Of a stretch of 64,000 nucleotides of DNA, positions 7,695 to 15,736 are shown in pieces. The notes under the pieces are model-generated. The model saw only the letters and a program-made list of their open reading frames with translations. It ran no database searches and was not told the DNA's origin. The first letter of the stretch is position 1; each line of letters starts with the position of its first letter. Source of the stretch: Labrys sp. KNU-23 (GTDB lineage: Bacteria; Pseudomonadota; Alphaproteobacteria; Rhizobiales; Labraceae); contig NZ_CP043489.1 in assembly GCF_008330945.1 (NCBI RefSeq), positions 1,364,001 through 1,428,000 on the forward strand, written 5' to 3'. A program made the translations under genes and the position numbers.

Positions 7695-9409
7695 AGATAC
7701 TTGAGGCGCAGGTCCAAATCTCCGCTATGGACAGGACAGCGGGGGCCTTCGACGCTGTTGCGGCCAAGGCTAAAGCACTCGACAAGGCCTTGAAAGAGAA
7801 CCAGGGCGGGACTGGTGTCGCTGAGCAGCAGCAAGCTCCCAAGGGTGAACGCATGGACACTTCGCGCGCGGTTGCGGCGGGAGGTGTCATTGCGGGTGCA
7901 GCGCTTAAGTTTGAGCAGGCTTATGCATCCTTCGATCGGCGCATCACTCTGCTCGGAAACACCTTTGGCGCTACGCCACAACAAACGGCCGCCATGATTG
8001 CCGGGGCCCGCGGAACCAGCCAGAAGTATGGCGTCCCCATGGATGACACCGTCGGCGCGATGGAGGCACTGTCCGCTCAAGGTTTGAACTTTGACCAGAT
8101 CATGGGCAAGCTCGAAACCATCATTAAAGCGGCGAACACTTCTGGCTCTCGGCCGGAGGAAATTGCGAGAACGGCCGGCGGTTTGTCCCAAAATATGAGG
8201 ATTTCCGACGCGGACCTTCCGAGGGCGTTCGATATCCTTTATCGGGCTGGCCTCGCCGGCCAGTTCGAACTTAAGGATATGGCGCAGTATCTGCCGGGTA
8301 TCGCTTCGGCAGCCGCTCCCAAGGGGCTCATTGGCCTCGAGGGCGTCGAGCGTCTCGCCGCATATCTGGAAACGCTTCGTGGTGGCACAGGCGATGCCGC
8401 AACGGCAATCAATCGGCTGGAAAACCTCTTTCAGAAACTTGACGATGACGCATCCCAAAAGCGGTTCCTCGAGGATGGTATCGACAATCAGGGGGATGTC
8501 AAAAGGACCAACGAGGCGGGTGGTGATCAACTCGCCACGATGCTGGGCAATTTGCGCAAAGGCACTGCCGGAGATTCTTCGCGAATAAGGGAGTACTTCA
8601 AGGATGCGCAGGTATTGTTCGGCGCTCAGATCCTGCAGGACCAGAAGGCTCGTTTTGACAGCTTTCTGAACGAGTTCCGCGGAGCTGGGGGCGATATCGA
8701 CAGGGATGCACCCAAGCTCATGAACGACGCCTATGCGAACAATCAGCGCGTCTCAAATGAGATGAGTTTCGCGATGGTCGAAGCCGGCTCCACACTATGG
8801 AAGGGTTTCGAGAATTTCCGGGAGTGGGCGAACGGCTGGGGCGAAGATATCCGCGCCCGTCACGACATGACCGAGCCGCAGAAGAGTTACGTCTATCAGT
8901 CTCGCGATCTGATGGATCTGCAGGAGCAACTCGGTGCCTGGCAGGCACGAGCCCGGGAGAAGCGGGCCGAGGCAGCCAATGGCGGCATCTTTACCAGGGG
9001 TTTCGCGGGTGCCGAGGCCGATCGCGCGGACGCTAAGGTTTCAGAGATCGCACAGAAGATCGTCGATGCTATGGAGCGCCGTCGGCAACTCGGCCCGTTG
9101 GCCACCCATGAGGACCCGTGGGAGGCAAGCCCTTTGAACAAGAAGGGGGGCGGGCTGCTCTCAACCCTGGATGAAATTGCTCGCAATCTCCTTCAAGGGA
9201 AGGGGCAGACTCAACCACAGGCCCCCGTCGACGTAACGGGCAAGGTGCAGCTCGATCCTGCTTCAAAGGTTGCCGTAGACGTTCGTGTCAAGGTCGACGG
9301 AGGAACGGTGACCGCTATGTCAACCAATGCCGGCGGCAACGCCAAGGCCAATGTCGGCGTCTCGATGGCACAAGGCTCGCCTGGTCATACTTCCAGGAGG
9401 GACGAATGA
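7691..9409 (+). CDS. Phage tail tape measure protein
   Basis: 572 residues. The N-terminal half has the pattern of tape measure proteins (AAKAKALDKALKENQGG, then LGNTFGATPQQTAAMIAGAR and MEALSAQGLNFDQIMGKLET), and the rest is long and helical. Such proteins line the tail tube, set its length and are ejected with DNA. 572 residues is short compared with lambda H (853). At the lambda ratio of about 0.15 nm per residue it would specify a tail of roughly 85 nm, which is inference. It follows the frameshifted chaperone, as in complete tail operons. The genes normally downstream (distal tail, baseplate) are missing; integration genes follow instead. Confidence 0.8.
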   Translation: MKILEAQVQISAMDRTAGAFDAVAAKAKALDKALKENQGGTGVAEQQQAPKGERMDTSRAVAAGGVIAGAALKFEQAYASFDRRITLLGNTFGATPQQTAAMIAGARGTSQKYGVPMDDTVGAMEALSAQGLNFDQIMGKLETIIKAANTSGSRPEEIARTAGGLSQNMRISDADLPRAFDILYRAGLAGQFELKDMAQYLPGIASAAAPKGLIGLEGVERLAAYLETLRGGTGDAATAINRLENLFQKLDDDASQKRFLEDGIDNQGDVKRTNEAGGDQLATMLGNLRKGTAGDSSRIREYFKDAQVLFGAQILQDQKARFDSFLNEFRGAGGDIDRDAPKLMNDAYANNQRVSNEMSFAMVEAGSTLWKGFENFREWANGWGEDIRARHDMTEPQKSYVYQSRDLMDLQEQLGAWQARAREKRAEAANGGIFTRGFAGAEADRADAKVSEIAQKIVDAMERRRQLGPLATHEDPWEASPLNKKGGGLLSTLDEIARNLLQGKGQTQPQAPVDVTGKVQLDPASKVAVDVRVKVDGGTVTAMSTNAGGNAKANVGVSMAQGSPGHTSRRDE

Positions 9410-9513
9410 GGTTAATCTCGCCAGTGTGGAAGGAGCGCCCGATCTGCTTAAGGCACACCAACCACAGCTCGATGCCTGGACACATAAACGAATGGTCTGG
9501 GGGTGAACCATGA
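9406..9513 (+). CDS. 35-residue ORF coupled on both sides, possible Cys/His protein
   Basis: A very short frame with a perfect AGGAGG five bases before its ATG. It overlaps the tape measure stop (ATGA at 9406-9409) and ends on the start of the next gene (ATGA at 9510-9513), so it sits seamlessly in a polycistronic message. The product contains ICLRHTNHSSMPGHINEW, whose C-x2-H-x2-H plus a later H could bind one metal ion. No family is recognised. The ribosome-binding site and double overlap are the main reasons to believe it is translated. Confidence 0.6.
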   Translation: MRLISPVWKERPICLRHTNHSSMPGHINEWSGGEP

Positions 9514-9770
9514 CGAAACGACGAGTGGACGGAGCGCCGGCTCGGCCCGTCCCGCGGCGCGGGCTGCGGCGCGAAGAGGCTGCGATGTATATTGGCGTCA
9601 GCCCCAGCAAATTCGATGACCTGGTGAAACGCAAGATTATGCCGCAGCCGCGGCGTATCGATTCCTGTGTGATCTGGGATCTGCGCAGCCTCGATCTTGC
9701 CTTTGACGACCTGCCCGGCGGAGGATCGAGTCTCGATGATGGCGATCCCCAATACGACTTCGAAGTGTGA
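9510..9770 (+). CDS. HTH protein, excisionase-like
   Basis: 86 residues. The central segment GLRREEAAMYIGVSPSKFDDLVKRKIMPQPRRIDSCV, followed by IWDLRSLDLAFDDL, is a winged-helix DNA-binding module of the MerR/AlpA/excisionase type. It begins inside the stop codon of the tiny ORF. Only a small gene separates it from the integrase, so it is the better candidate for the recombination directionality factor of this element. The acidic C-terminal tail is unusual for DNA binding and may contact the integrase. Confidence 0.7.
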   Translation: MTKRRVDGAPARPVPRRGLRREEAAMYIGVSPSKFDDLVKRKIMPQPRRIDSCVIWDLRSLDLAFDDLPGGGSSLDDGDPQYDFEV

Positions 9771-9778
9771 GGTGCGAT

Positions 9779-9988
9779 ATGCCTCGAGCTTCGTCCAAAT
9801 TCACCCAGGCTGCCATCGAGCGGGCCGCGCGAGGTGTTAAACGGGCAGGACTGGACATTCGGCGCGTCGAGGTGGATCAATCGGGTAAGATTGTTATCTT
9901 CACCGGTGCCGACGACGCCAGCCAGCCGGCCGACGACGCGGACGCCGCCCTAGATCAGTGGCAGGCCAAGAATGCGCGTTCAACTTAA
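9779..9988 (+). CDS. Small hypothetical protein before the integrase
   Basis: 69 residues from an ATG preceded by GAGGTG. An upstream GTG at 9767 is possible but overlaps the previous stop. The sequence SSKFTQAAIERAARGVKRAG, then LDIRRVEVDQSGKIVIFTG, is a short helix-then-hairpin layout that recurs next to integrases of Rhizobiales elements as a small conserved partner. It overlaps the integrase start by 17 bp. Function unknown; a role in integrase expression or recombination is inferred from position. Confidence 0.65.
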   Translation: MPRASSKFTQAAIERAARGVKRAGLDIRRVEVDQSGKIVIFTGADDASQPADDADAALDQWQAKNARST

Positions 9989-11012
9989 GGGCATCAATCG
10001 GTCGACCAAGCGCCTCGCCGACGGTACCAGCGTCACTTATTGGTACGCGTGGCGGGGCGGCCCCCGCCTGACGGGGGAACCCGGCACACCAGAATTCATG
10101 GCGTCCTACCAACAGGCGTGCAGCGAGAAGCAACAGGAACGCAGTGCCGGCACACTTCAATCGCTGATCAACGCCTATCAGCGCAGCACCGACTTTCTCG
10201 ACCGCGCGCCACGCACACGTGCTGACTACATCAAGCAGATCAAAAAAATCGAGACCAAATTCGGCACCTTCCCAATCGCTGCGCTCCCCTCCCCCAAAAC
10301 ACGGGGGATCTTCAAGGACTGGCGCGACGAGCTGGCGGCAGCCTCGCGCCGCCAGGCGGACTATGCCTGGACGGTGCTCGCGCTGATTCTGGCCTGGGCC
10401 AAGGATAGGGGCAAATGCGCCGCCAACCCATGCGAGCGCGGCGGACGCGTCTATTCGGCCGAGCGCAACGACAAGATCTGGACAGACGAAATCGAGAAGA
10501 CGTTCCGAGAGGCAGCGCCAGCCCATTTGCATCTCGCGCTGACCCTGGCTCTCTGGACGGGCCAACGACAAGGCGACCTGCTGCGGCTCACCTGGGGCAA
10601 CTACGACGGCGAATGGATACGCCTTCGCCAGAGTAAGACTGGCACGCGCGTCGCGGTTCCCGTCGGCGCGCCCCTCAAGGAAGCCCTGGACGCCGAGAAG
10701 GCCAGGAAGCGAGGCGCTCTGGTCCTCTTGACGGCCGCCGGCAGCAAGTGGACCAGCGACGGCTTCCGCACCTCCTGGCACAAGGCCGCAAAAAAGGCCG
10801 GAATATCCGGCCTGACCTTCCACGATTTGCGGGGTTCCGCTGTCACTCGCCTGGGCATTGCCGGCGCATCAGTTCAAGAGATCGCCACCCTCACCGGCTT
10901 GAGCCTCAAGGACGTGCAGGAGATGCTCGATTCGCACTATCTGGCGCGCGACCCGACAATGGCCAAGAACGCAGTCCGCAAGCTCGAAACGAGAACGAAA
11001 TCTGCAAACTGA
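9972..11012 (+). CDS. Tyrosine-type site-specific integrase
   Basis: 346 residues. The catalytic domain shows the first Arg in LWTGQRQGDLLRLTW, the H-x-L-R box in GLTFHDLRGSAVTRL, and the nucleophile Tyr in LDSHYLAR. The N-terminal region (about residues 55-160) is the usual SAM-like core-binding domain. It integrates and excises the element. The gene ends 60 bp from the 3' end of the tRNA-Met gene, so the attachment site is most likely the tRNA 3' half. Confidence 0.95.
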   Translation: MRVQLKGINRSTKRLADGTSVTYWYAWRGGPRLTGEPGTPEFMASYQQACSEKQQERSAGTLQSLINAYQRSTDFLDRAPRTRADYIKQIKKIETKFGTFPIAALPSPKTRGIFKDWRDELAAASRRQADYAWTVLALILAWAKDRGKCAANPCERGGRVYSAERNDKIWTDEIEKTFREAAPAHLHLALTLALWTGQRQGDLLRLTWGNYDGEWIRLRQSKTGTRVAVPVGAPLKEALDAEKARKRGALVLLTAAGSKWTSDGFRTSWHKAAKKAGISGLTFHDLRGSAVTRLGIAGASVQEIATLTGLSLKDVQEMLDSHYLARDPTMAKNAVRKLETRTKSAN

Positions 11013-11072
11013 CCTGCAAACCGGCCCGGGTGTGTCGTCTGAAAAAATAGGCAAAAGCCTAGTAAAAACAAA

Positions 11073-11149
11073 TGGTAGCGGGAGAGGGACTTGAACCCCC
11101 GACACGCGGATTATGATTCCGCTGCTCTAACCAGCTGAGCTACCCCGCC
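11073..11149 (-). tRNA. tRNA-Met (anticodon CAU, elongator type)
   Basis: On the minus strand the gene begins GGCGGGGTAGCTCAG and ends with an encoded CCA. The anticodon stem GCGGA/TCCGC closes the loop ATCATAA, giving CAU. The T arm GGGGG-TTCAAGT-CCCTC is present. The acceptor stem has G-U wobbles at both ends. The overall sequence fits elongator tRNA-Met better than the lysidine-modified tRNA-Ile2. It is the probable integration target of the element; its intact 3' end faces the integrase. Confidence 0.95.
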
Positions 11150-11275
11150 ACGGGGCCCGGCGCTGCCGGGACGGGCGGCTTATGCAAGGCTGGGCCGAAA
11201 CTGTCAAGCGGGTGGGAGAGGAAATCTTCTCCCCTCCCCGTTTTTGCTGGCATCTCGCCCCTGCGGCCGCGATGT

Positions 11276-11307
11276 CAGGCCCAATATCAGGCCCAATATC
11301 AGGCCTT
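11276..11307. repeat. 12-bp tandem repeat across the suhB stop codon
   Basis: TCAGGCCCAATA occurs twice in tandem and begins a third time (TCAGGCC). The third copy supplies the stop codon of the phosphatase gene. It looks like replication slippage at the gene end. Confidence 0.6.
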
Positions 11308-12090
11308 GGTGAGCAGGCCGAGCAGGCCCTTGTGAACGGCTTCGTTGCCGGCCACGATGTCGCCGGTGTCCAGCATGGTGTCCCCGCCCCGGATATCGGA
11401 GACGAAGCCGCCGGCCTCACGCACCAGCACGATGCCGGCCGCCAGGTCCCAGGAAGAGAGCCAGCGCGCGGCCAGGCCGTCGAGCCGGCCCGATGCGACA
11501 TAGGCCAGGTCCAGGGCGGCGGCGCCGAAATTGCGCACGCCGGCGACCTTGCCCATCACGGTGCCGAGATCGGCGAGATTGGTCTGGTGCTGGCCGCGGC
11601 CGAGGCGCGCCAGGCTCATGCCCACCATGGAATCCTCCATCAGGCGGCGGCCGGAGACGCGGATGCGGCGTTCATTGTGGAAGGCGCCCTTGCCGCGCTC
11701 GGCGACGAACAGGTCCTCGGTGGCGGGATTGTAGACGACGCCGGCCACCAGCAGCCCCTCACGCTCAAGGGCCACGGAAACGGCGAAGAAGGGCACGCCA
11801 TGCAGGAAATTGGTGGTGCCGTCGAGCGGATCGATATGCCAGCGATGGGTCTTGTCCGCGCCTTCGACGACGCCGGCTTCCTCCATCACGAAGCCGTAGC
11901 CCGGGCGGGCTCGCTCGAGTTCCTGATGCAGCGTGCGCTCGGCCTTCTTGTCGGCGACGGAGACGAAATCGCCCGGCCCCTTGGCCGAGACCTGCAGGTT
12001 CTCGAGTTCGCCGAAATCGCGCTTGAGACCCTTGCCGGCCTTGAGCACGGCAGCAACCATCACATTCATCAAAGGTGAACGCAGCATCAT
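11299..12090 (-). CDS. suhB: Inositol monophosphatase family protein
   Basis: 263 residues from the ATG at 12090, the usual family length; an upstream in-frame extension is not protein-like. Motifs of the Mg-dependent phosphatase superfamily are present: MEEAG, then WHIDPLDGTTNFLHG (metal and phosphate site), then SSWDLAAG near the C terminus. It dephosphorylates inositol-1-phosphate or similar sugar phosphates. SuhB proteins of this type can also act in rRNA antitermination in other bacteria. The stop codon falls within a 12-bp tandem repeat. The symbol is by similarity of type only. Confidence 0.88.
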   Translation of the reverse strand: MMLRSPLMNVMVAAVLKAGKGLKRDFGELENLQVSAKGPGDFVSVADKKAERTLHQELERARPGYGFVMEEAGVVEGADKTHRWHIDPLDGTTNFLHGVPFFAVSVALEREGLLVAGVVYNPATEDLFVAERGKGAFHNERRIRVSGRRLMEDSMVGMSLARLGRGQHQTNLADLGTVMGKVAGVRNFGAAALDLAYVASGRLDGLAARWLSSWDLAAGIVLVREAGGFVSDIRGGDTMLDTGDIVAGNEAVHKGLLGLLTKA

Positions 12091-12224
12091 GGAACTTTCA
12101 AATAACGGTCGCCCCGAAGATCGGGGCGCGGGAATGGGAAGCGGCCTGTCTAATGGAAAATGCCGCCGAGATGAACGGGAAAATGCGGCAGGCGCGAAAA
12201 ATCCGACGTCGCACGCCGCGGCGC

Positions 12225-12671
12225 TCACAGGCCCTGGTAATAGGCCTTCCAATGGCTGCGCAGCGCCTCTTCCTCGGCGCCGATGTCATAGGCGGGCGAT
12301 GAAATCGGCTTCACCGCCTCGACGCGCACGCGCACGAAATGGCGAATGCGGTCGGCGAGCGCGCCCCAGCGGTCGAAAGAAGGGCGCAGGGCCGCGAAAG
12401 CCTCACTCTCGCGAGAGATGATCTCGCAGCAGCCGCGGACGCGCACGCCCTTGCGGGCCAGCACATCGACGAAATTGATCTCGACCACCGGGCGCTCGCG
12501 GATGTTGCGCAGGGTGCCTGGAGAACGTGCCTCCCCGAAAACGATATGGTGGTCGTCCAGGGCCAGCATCATGCCCTTGGGCGACAGATTGGGCGTGCCG
12601 TCGGGATTGACGCTCGCCACATAGCCGAGCGAATGGCGCTCGATCACTGCCCTCGCCGCCGCATCCAGCAC
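12225..12671 (-). CDS. Pyridoxamine 5'-phosphate oxidase-like FMN-binding protein
   Basis: 148 residues. SLGYVASVNPDGTPNLSPKG, then NIRERPVVEINFVD, is typical of the split-barrel FMN-binding fold of pyridoxamine-phosphate-oxidase-related proteins. The start is a GTG at 12671 with GGGGAGG six bases upstream. Members of this group bind flavin and often have undefined oxidoreductase or sensing roles, so a true PNPOx activity should not be assumed. It lies upstream of the suhB-type gene in the same direction. Confidence 0.8.
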   Translation of the reverse strand: MLDAAARAVIERHSLGYVASVNPDGTPNLSPKGMMLALDDHHIVFGEARSPGTLRNIRERPVVEINFVDVLARKGVRVRGCCEIISRESEAFAALRPSFDRWGALADRIRHFVRVRVEAVKPISSPAYDIGAEEEALRSHWKAYYQGL

Positions 12672-12725
12672 CGCCGGCCTCCCCTCGATCCTTCGCCCCT
12701 GCCTTAAGAAAAAGTTCGGTCGACG

Positions 12726-13832
12726 TCACATGCCGTAGAAGCGGGCGCCCTGAATGGCGGCTGCCCGCACCTCCGGCGTTTGCCGGGCGACATATTCGTC
12801 GAGCTGCTTGTCCTCGAGCCCGGCCGCCTTGGCGAGCAGATGCCACATGCAGGCCAGAACCGGATTGGGCGCCAGGCCCATGCCGGCCGCATACATCCGC
12901 GCCAGGCGGTTGCGGGCGATCGGCGAACCGCGCCGGGCCGCACGCTCGAACCAGTCGGCCGCCATTTCCTGGTCGCGCGGCACACCCTCGCCGTTGAAGA
13001 GGGCGATGCCATATTCCACCATGCCGTCGAGATTGCTGGCATTGGCCGAGGCGAGGAAGAACTCGACCGCCTTCTTCTTGTCGGCCGGCACCCCCTTGCC
13101 GTCCTTGGTCAGCACGCCGAGCGAATAGAGGGCGTCGCCATTGTTGGCGAGCGCCGCCTGGCTGAAGCGCTTATAGGCCGTGGCGTAATCGGGCGGACCA
13201 TTGGTGGTGCGCAGGGCGATGATGCCGAGATTATAGGCCGCCTCGGGCACGCCAAGCTCGGCGGCACGGTTGAGCAGCAACATGCCGCCCGGCTCGTCCT
13301 TGGGCACGTTCTTGCCCAGGAGCTTGGTCATGCCATAGGCGAACATCGCGTTGCGGTCGCCACGTTCGGCCGCTTCGGAATACCATTGCGCCGCCTTCAC
13401 CGGATCCGGCGGCACGCCCAGGCCATTGGCATAGAGCTGGGCGATCAGGGTCATCGCTGCGGGATCCTTGTCGGACACCACGCGCTTGGTGGCCTCCTCC
13501 AGCGCCTTGAGATAATAGCCGCGCTGGAAGGCACCATAGGCGAGATCCGGCGGCGGGCCGGTGGGCGCAGCGGGGGCAGCTGCCTCCGTGGGCTTGGCAG
13601 CATCGGATGGCGGCGCAGCTTCGCCAGGCGCGCTTTCCGCCGGCTGGGCTGCATCCGGTGCGGGCTGCGTCGCCGCGGCCGGCGCACCTGCCTCTGCCGG
13701 CTTGCCTGCCTCGCCGCCGTTGGTCTCGGCGGGTTGTGCGGCGTCGGCAGGGGGCGAGGGGTCCGCGCGGCCCGGCAACGAGACGAGAAGCACCGGCAGC
13801 GCGAGCGCGGCCGCAACAGCGATGCGCTTCAT
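12726..13832 (-). CDS. Secreted Sel1-repeat (TPR-like) protein
   Basis: 368 residues from the ATG at 13832 (GAGAGGAAG upstream). A signal peptide (MKRIAVAAALALPVLLVSLPGRA) is followed by an Ala/Pro-rich linker and then several Sel1 repeats of about 36 residues, for example AAMTLIAQLYANGLGVPPDPVKAAQWYSEAAERGDRNAM. Such exported repeat proteins scaffold envelope or signalling complexes. Its ATG overlaps the stop of the thiE-like gene (ATGA), so it belongs to the same operon as fba and pgk, an arrangement frequent in Rhizobiales. Confidence 0.85.
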   Translation of the reverse strand: MKRIAVAAALALPVLLVSLPGRADPSPPADAAQPAETNGGEAGKPAEAGAPAAATQPAPDAAQPAESAPGEAAPPSDAAKPTEAAAPAAPTGPPPDLAYGAFQRGYYLKALEEATKRVVSDKDPAAMTLIAQLYANGLGVPPDPVKAAQWYSEAAERGDRNAMFAYGMTKLLGKNVPKDEPGGMLLLNRAAELGVPEAAYNLGIIALRTTNGPPDYATAYKRFSQAALANNGDALYSLGVLTKDGKGVPADKKKAVEFFLASANASNLDGMVEYGIALFNGEGVPRDQEMAADWFERAARRGSPIARNRLARMYAAGMGLAPNPVLACMWHLLAKAAGLEDKQLDEYVARQTPEVRAAAIQGARFYGM

Positions 13833-14479
13833 GCGAGACTTCCTCTCTGCTTCAGCAGCCGGTCCGCCAGCGCAACCGCTTCGGCGGGCCCCTGCTCGTG
13901 ATTCCAGACGGCATTGCCAAGCGCCACGAAATCGGCACCGGCATCGGCCAGCAGCGGCACCGCCGCCAGATCCGGCGCGAAGGCGACGCAGGGCACCTCG
14001 AAGAGCTCGGCCCACCAGGCGGTGCGCTCCACCACGCCTTCCAACGGCGGCAGGCGGCCATCGCGTGCCGGCTCGCCGAACATGACATAGTCAACGCCAC
14101 TCTCGGCCACGGTCATGGCCTCGTCACGCGTGCGGATGCCGCCCGCTCCGACGATACGCTCGGGCTTGAAGCTGTCGAGCGCGTCGGCCAGGCCCTTGCG
14201 GCCGTCATTGAGATGCACGCCATCGGCACCCGCCCGCGCCACCACCGCGCTCCAGCCGCTGACGAGCAACGCCGCACCCGCGCCTTGCGCCACCGGCGCG
14301 ATCTCCTTGATCAGCTTCTTGGCGCCGTTGTCGTCTCCGGCCACAGGGGTGAACAGCACGCAGGCAATGTCGCCGGCCGAGAGTGCAGCCCGCAGGGCCG
14401 GCAGGAAGGCACCGACATCGTCGATCGCGGGGGTGACCAGGTAGATCTGGACGGGGGGACGGGTTGGAACGTCAGCCAT
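13829..14479 (-). CDS. thiE: Thiamine-phosphate synthase family protein (ThiE-like)
   Basis: 216 residues of TIM-barrel type. Family features are IYLVTP at the N terminus, GADGVHLND (about 85-93), IVGAGGIRTRDEAM and GVDYVMFGE. ThiE couples the thiazole and pyrimidine halves of thiamine. The gene is in the glycolytic cluster downstream of fba rather than with other thi genes, and no TPP riboswitch is visible. It may therefore be a paralogue with a shifted role. Confidence 0.75.
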   Translation of the reverse strand: MADVPTRPPVQIYLVTPAIDDVGAFLPALRAALSAGDIACVLFTPVAGDDNGAKKLIKEIAPVAQGAGAALLVSGWSAVVARAGADGVHLNDGRKGLADALDSFKPERIVGAGGIRTRDEAMTVAESGVDYVMFGEPARDGRLPPLEGVVERTAWWAELFEVPCVAFAPDLAAVPLLADAGADFVALGNAVWNHEQGPAEAVALADRLLKQRGSLA

Positions 14480-14608
14480 GGAGGGGATCCCGGGAGTCCT
14501 TTTTCTCGCTACGGCATCGGAGCCGATCCCGGAATCGGCTCCGACACTGTAAGATTTCGTTGTCGTCTCGCTCAGGCCGAAAGGCGCGAAGCGGTTTTCC
14601 GGAGCCGT

Positions 14609-15673
14609 TCAAGCGAATTTCGGCTCGAACTTGCCGGCCTTGTAGCCCTTGGCCATCTCGTGGAGCGGGATGACCTTGATCTTGGCGGCCTGCCCCGCGG
14701 TGCCGAATTCCTCATAGCGCTGCTTGCACAGCTTGATCATCGCATCCTGGGCCGGCTTGAGATATTTGCGCGGATCAAATTCGCCCGGATTTTCGGCAAA
14801 GATACGGCGGATCTGCCCGGTGATCGCCATGCGGCAATCGGTATCGATATTGACCTTGCGCACACCATATTTGATGCCGAGCTGGATCTCCTCCACCGGC
14901 ACCCCCCAGGTCTGCGGCATCTCGCCGCCATATTTGTTGATGATGTCCTGGAGCTCCTGCGGCACCGAGGAGGAGCCGTGCATGACCAGATGCATGTCCG
15001 GCATGCGCTGGTTGATCTCCTTGATGACATTCATCGCCAGGATGGCACCGTCGGGCTTGCGGGAAAATTTATAGGCGCCATGCGAGGTACCCATGGCGAT
15101 GGCGAGCGCATCGACCTTGGTGTCCTTGACGAACTTCACTGCCTCGTCGGGATCGGTGAGGAGCTGGTCGTGCGAGAGCTCGCCTTCGGCCCCGTGGCCG
15201 TCCTCGGCCTCGCCCGTGCCGCTTTCCAGGCTGCCGAGCACGCCCAGTTCACCCTCCACCGAGGCGCCGACCCAATGGGCCATGTCGACGACGCGGCGGG
15301 TGATACCGGCATTGTAGGCATAGTCGGCCGGCGTCTTGCCGTCCTCCTTGAGCGAGCCGTCCATCATCACCGAGGTGAAGCCGGCCTGGATCGCGGTGAG
15401 GCAGGTCGCTTCGTTGTTGCCATGGTCCTGATGCACGCAGACCGGAATGTCCGGATAGATCTCGACCGCCGCATCCATCATCTTGGTCAGCATGATGTCG
15501 TTGGCATATTGGCGCGCACCGCGCGAAGCCTGCATGATCACCGGCGAGCCGGTGGCCTTGGCGGCCTCCATGATGGCGATCACCTGCTCCATATTGTTGA
15601 TGTTGAAGGCCGGAACGCCATAGCCGTGCTCGGCGGCATGGTCGAGCAGCTGGCGAAGGGTGATGCGTGCCAT
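14609..15673 (-). CDS. fba: Class II fructose-1,6-bisphosphate aldolase
   Basis: 354 residues, the length of the Calvin-cycle-type class II aldolases. Zinc-binding and catalytic motifs are visible: [11 protein letters not shown] near the N terminus, [10 protein letters not shown] with the zinc histidine, [10 protein letters not shown], and [11 protein letters not shown]. It splits fructose-1,6-bisphosphate to glyceraldehyde-3-phosphate and dihydroxyacetone phosphate (and can act on sedoheptulose bisphosphate in some lineages). It follows pgk by 63 bp in one transcription unit. Confidence 0.95.
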   Translation of the reverse strand: MARITLRQLLDHAAEHGYGVPAFNINNMEQVIAIMEAAKATGSPVIMQASRGARQYANDIMLTKMMDAAVEIYPDIPVCVHQDHGNNEATCLTAIQAGFTSVMMDGSLKEDGKTPADYAYNAGITRRVVDMAHWVGASVEGELGVLGSLESGTGEAEDGHGAEGELSHDQLLTDPDEAVKFVKDTKVDALAIAMGTSHGAYKFSRKPDGAILAMNVIKEINQRMPDMHLVMHGSSSVPQELQDIINKYGGEMPQTWGVPVEEIQLGIKYGVRKVNIDTDCRMAITGQIRRIFAENPGEFDPRKYLKPAQDAMIKLCKQRYEEFGTAGQAAKIKVIPLHEMAKGYKAGKFEPKFA

Positions 15674-15736
15674 GAGAGGTCTCCGAACAGGGAGCGGGAT
15701 TTTTCACCCTCCCCTGGAGGGGAGGATCAAGTCGGC

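Larger units (their letters stand above)
1..11112. mobile_element. Integrated element (satellite or remnant prophage), right part
   Basis: Everything from the left edge to the 3' half of the tRNA-Met gene behaves as one integrated element. It contains a tyrosine integrase abutting a tRNA, two HTH/AlpA-like proteins, an Xre repressor with a divergent AT-rich control region, a primase-like and ATPase pair, and phage tail chaperone and tape measure genes. Core alphaproteobacterial genes begin immediately beyond the tRNA. No second copy of the tRNA 3' sequence is visible in the first kilobase, so the left attachment site lies outside the window. I see no capsid, portal, terminase, baseplate or lysis gene in the visible part. 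The exact right boundary inside the tRNA is inferred. Confidence 0.8.

Noticed and set aside
13829..14479. TPP riboswitch upstream of the thiE-like gene
   Set aside because: The 129-bp gap to fba contains no CTGAGA-type thi-box sequence.
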